DNA from: Deltaproteobacteria bacterium
GTDB taxonomy: Bacteria > Desulfobacterota > Desulfobacteria > Desulfobacterales > B30-G6
Direction of reading: 5' to 3'
Length of the DNA: 15,066 bases
Assembly (NCBI GenBank): GCA_003647375.1
Contig: QMMS01000083.1
Span: 1-15,066 of the forward strand
Under the pieces are notes generated by a model, which did not search any database, was not told where the DNA came from, and worked only from the letters and a program-made list of their open reading frames with translations. The stretch's first letter is position 1. The number at the start of each line of letters is the position of its first letter. Below are positions 13,451 through 15,066 of this stretch, piece by piece. A program made the position numbers and the translations under genes.

Positions 13451-14974
13451 ATGGATTCACCAGCAGGGATCATCGATTCAAAACGCAGGGCGATGATTCT
13501 CTTTTCTGCGTTACTGGCACTGTTTCTGGGAGCCATGGACGCATTGATCATGACCGCAGCCATGCCGACGATTGTTTCAGAGCTCGGTGGGCTGCACCTA
13601 TACAGCTGGGTCTATTCGGCCTATCTTCTGGCAAGGGCTGTTTCGCTTCCGGTATTCGGAAAGCTGGGCGATCTTTTTAAAAACAAACACATTTTTTTGA
13701 TTTCTATCGCTATCTTCCTGATTTCATCAACCACAGCCGGGTTTTCGCCCAACATGGCGTTCTTGATCGTCTGCAGGGTGTTTCAGGGAATCGGCGCCGG
13801 CGGAATTTTTGCGATGGTCTATATCGTGCTGGCAGATATTTCACCACCGGGCCAACGGACCAAGACCATGTCCTTTGCCAGTTCGGTTTGGGGGATTGCC
13901 AGTGTTCTGGGGCCGACGCTGGGTGGTTTTATTGTATCCTATATGTCCTGGAGATGGATTTTCTTTATCAATATACCCTTGGCCCTGCTGTCGTTAGGGG
14001 GCATATCCTTCTTTCTGGTGGAGATAAGGGAGAAACGCAGGAAGGTGTCCCTGGACTGGCTTGGCGTCTTGACTCTTTCCGTATCGATAGTGGGATTGCT
14101 CAGTCTGTTTCTTGCGGGGGGGAAAGACTTTGCCTGGGGCTCTCCACAAGTAATGGCCCTTTTATTGGTAACTATTTTAGCGGGGATCGGGTTCTTTTAT
14201 TGTGAAAAGCGTGCTGAAGATCCGATCGTTTCCCTGGAATTTTTCAAAAAAAGAGGCTTCGCCGTCGGCAATGCTTCCGTGTTTTTGAGCAGCTTTGCCA
14301 TTTTTGCTTTTTTCGCGTTTGCACCTATTTTCATTCAAGGAGCCCAGGGCAAGAGCCCCATGCAGGTGGGGATTGCATTGCTCTCCCTGAGCCTTGGATG
14401 GTCCGTCGGTTCCATCATTTTCGGTCAGATATCGAATCGGCTCGGAGCAAAGACAGCGGCAATAATGGGCGCCATGTGCCTGGTTGCGGGCTGTGGTCTT
14501 TCTCTAACGTTTCATACGGGAACTTCCATGATATTCAGTTTCTTTGTATTTCAGCTGGTGGGGCTCGGCATGGGGTTTGTGGCGCTATCAACGCTCGTGA
14601 TTGTTCAAAAAGCCGTAGATCCATCCGACCTGGGAGTTGCCACCGCTTCTCATCAGTTTATGCGAACCTTTGGTGGTACTATGGGTATCGGTATCTGCGG
14701 CGGTCTGCTGATGTCCAGGCTGACTGTAGCCATCGATAGCCTGGCGGATAAAGACTTTATTGGGATTCTGCCGGAGGGATTGTTAAATCAGTCCCAGAGA
14801 AGTTTTGAGAATTTACTGCGTCCGGAATTCCAGGCGCTTTTACCGGAAGCTGCCAGGAGTTTGCTTCAGTCGGCCATTGCATCCAGCGTTCAGTTCGTCT
14901 TCTGGGTGGCCTTGTTTATTTCACTGTTTTGCCTGGCTGTCTGTTTTCTACTACCCGAAACCAGAGGCGAATAA
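13451..14974 (+). CDS. MFS drug-type exporter, DHA2 family (14 TM)
   Basis: A 507-aa inner-membrane proton-coupled exporter of the EmrB/QacA class, with about fourteen hydrophobic segments. Motif D1 is near GAMDALIMTAAMPTIVSELG (27-46), with D30. Motif A is GKLGDLFKNK (70-79). The RVFQGIGAG stretch (109-117) carries the motif B arginine. Motif C, the antiporter signature, is ASVLGPTLGG (150-159), followed by the typical SWRWIFFINIPLALL (166-180). A hydrophilic stretch near 418-460 lies between the last two helices, as in QacA-type proteins. The ATG has AAGGA 8 bases upstream. There is no HlyD/EmrA partner or TetR repressor beside it, so the substrate and control are unknown; it diverges from the methyltransferase operon. 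Confidence 0.9.
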   Translation: MDSPAGIIDSKRRAMILFSALLALFLGAMDALIMTAAMPTIVSELGGLHLYSWVYSAYLLARAVSLPVFGKLGDLFKNKHIFLISIAIFLISSTTAGFSPNMAFLIVCRVFQGIGAGGIFAMVYIVLADISPPGQRTKTMSFASSVWGIASVLGPTLGGFIVSYMSWRWIFFINIPLALLSLGGISFFLVEIREKRRKVSLDWLGVLTLSVSIVGLLSLFLAGGKDFAWGSPQVMALLLVTILAGIGFFYCEKRAEDPIVSLEFFKKRGFAVGNASVFLSSFAIFAFFAFAPIFIQGAQGKSPMQVGIALLSLSLGWSVGSIIFGQISNRLGAKTAAIMGAMCLVAGCGLSLTFHTGTSMIFSFFVFQLVGLGMGFVALSTLVIVQKAVDPSDLGVATASHQFMRTFGGTMGIGICGGLLMSRLTVAIDSLADKDFIGILPEGLLNQSQRSFENLLRPEFQALLPEAARSLLQSAIASSVQFVFWVALFISLFCLAVCFLLPETRGE

Positions 14975-15059
14975 GGGTGGGGTTGGAGGGGATAGGAGAG
15001 CAGGGTCCGAGGGGTGGAGGTTTGGAGGGTTCGAGGGTAGCTGAAAGCTATCGGCTGTA
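14975..15059. repeat. G-rich tract and degenerate heptad repeat
   Basis: The plus strand has repeated G-runs (GGG 14975, GGGG 14979, GGGG 14988, GGG 15003, GGGG 15011, GGG 15027, GGG 15035) and two copies of GGGTYCGAGGG (15003-15013, 15027-15037). From 15039 there are three 7-base units AGCTGAA/AGCTATC/GGCTGTA. It lies just past the MFS stop and may continue beyond the window. No coding potential is seen. Confidence 0.45.
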
Positions 15060-15066
15060 CGCAACC

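Overview
The window looks like chromosomal accessory DNA from an anaerobic Desulfobacterota, probably a sulfate reducer of the Desulfobacteraceae/Desulfosarcina type. The clues are a sensor-regulator that opens with the [14 protein letters not shown] coiled-coil start common in that group, a secreted TPR protein of a Desulfobacteria-like family, a Tat-exported TRAP binding protein, an FMN-type glutamate synthase-like tail, and G+C near 50% in most genes. The assignment rests on recalled family resemblance, not on a search.

Layout. Bases 1-441 are the 3' end of an FMN-binding glutamate synthase-family gene. Bases 442-890 hold a doubtful short ORF and a good promoter for the next gene. Bases 891-2528 (+) encode a PocR-GAF-LuxR regulator. 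It converges on an AT-rich aminoglycoside-phosphotransferase-fold kinase resembling type II homoserine kinase (2601-3536, -). Bases 3850-5829 (+) encode a secreted TPR protein. Bases 5883-6661 (-) are a two-gene unit: an exported peroxiredoxin followed 5 bases later by a 57-residue ORF. Bases 6815-7768 (-) encode a choline-kinase-like phosphotransferase, divergent from a complete TRAP transporter, dctP-dctQ-dctM (8358-11533, +). A hairpin with T-tracts on both sides (11616-11657) separates dctM from a convergent operon read right to left: a class I methyltransferase (12588-13157), then an ADP-ribosylglycohydrolase-fold protein (11660-12574). A DHA2-type 14-TM MFS exporter (13451-14974, +) diverges from that operon. 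The window ends in G-rich sequence and a degenerate heptad repeat.

How the genes may work together. Only three groups are firm: the TRAP cassette, the methyltransferase/hydrolase-fold pair and the peroxiredoxin/small-ORF pair. The divergent kinase-TRAP layout suggests an uptake-and-phosphorylation unit for an unknown small organic solute, but this is inference. No CRISPR array, tRNA, rRNA, transposase, phage gene or recognisable defence system was seen.

The points most worth a second look are: (1) a 168-bp element at 7805-7972 with 23-24-base terminal inverted repeats and mutually exclusive internal hairpins, in the leader of the choline-kinase-like gene; (2) an abrupt G+C drop inside the regulator gene at about base 1560, running through the kinase to about 3780; (3) an ADP-ribosylglycohydrolase-fold protein with altered metal-site motifs, co-transcribed with a methyltransferase; (4) the small ORF at 5883-6056.
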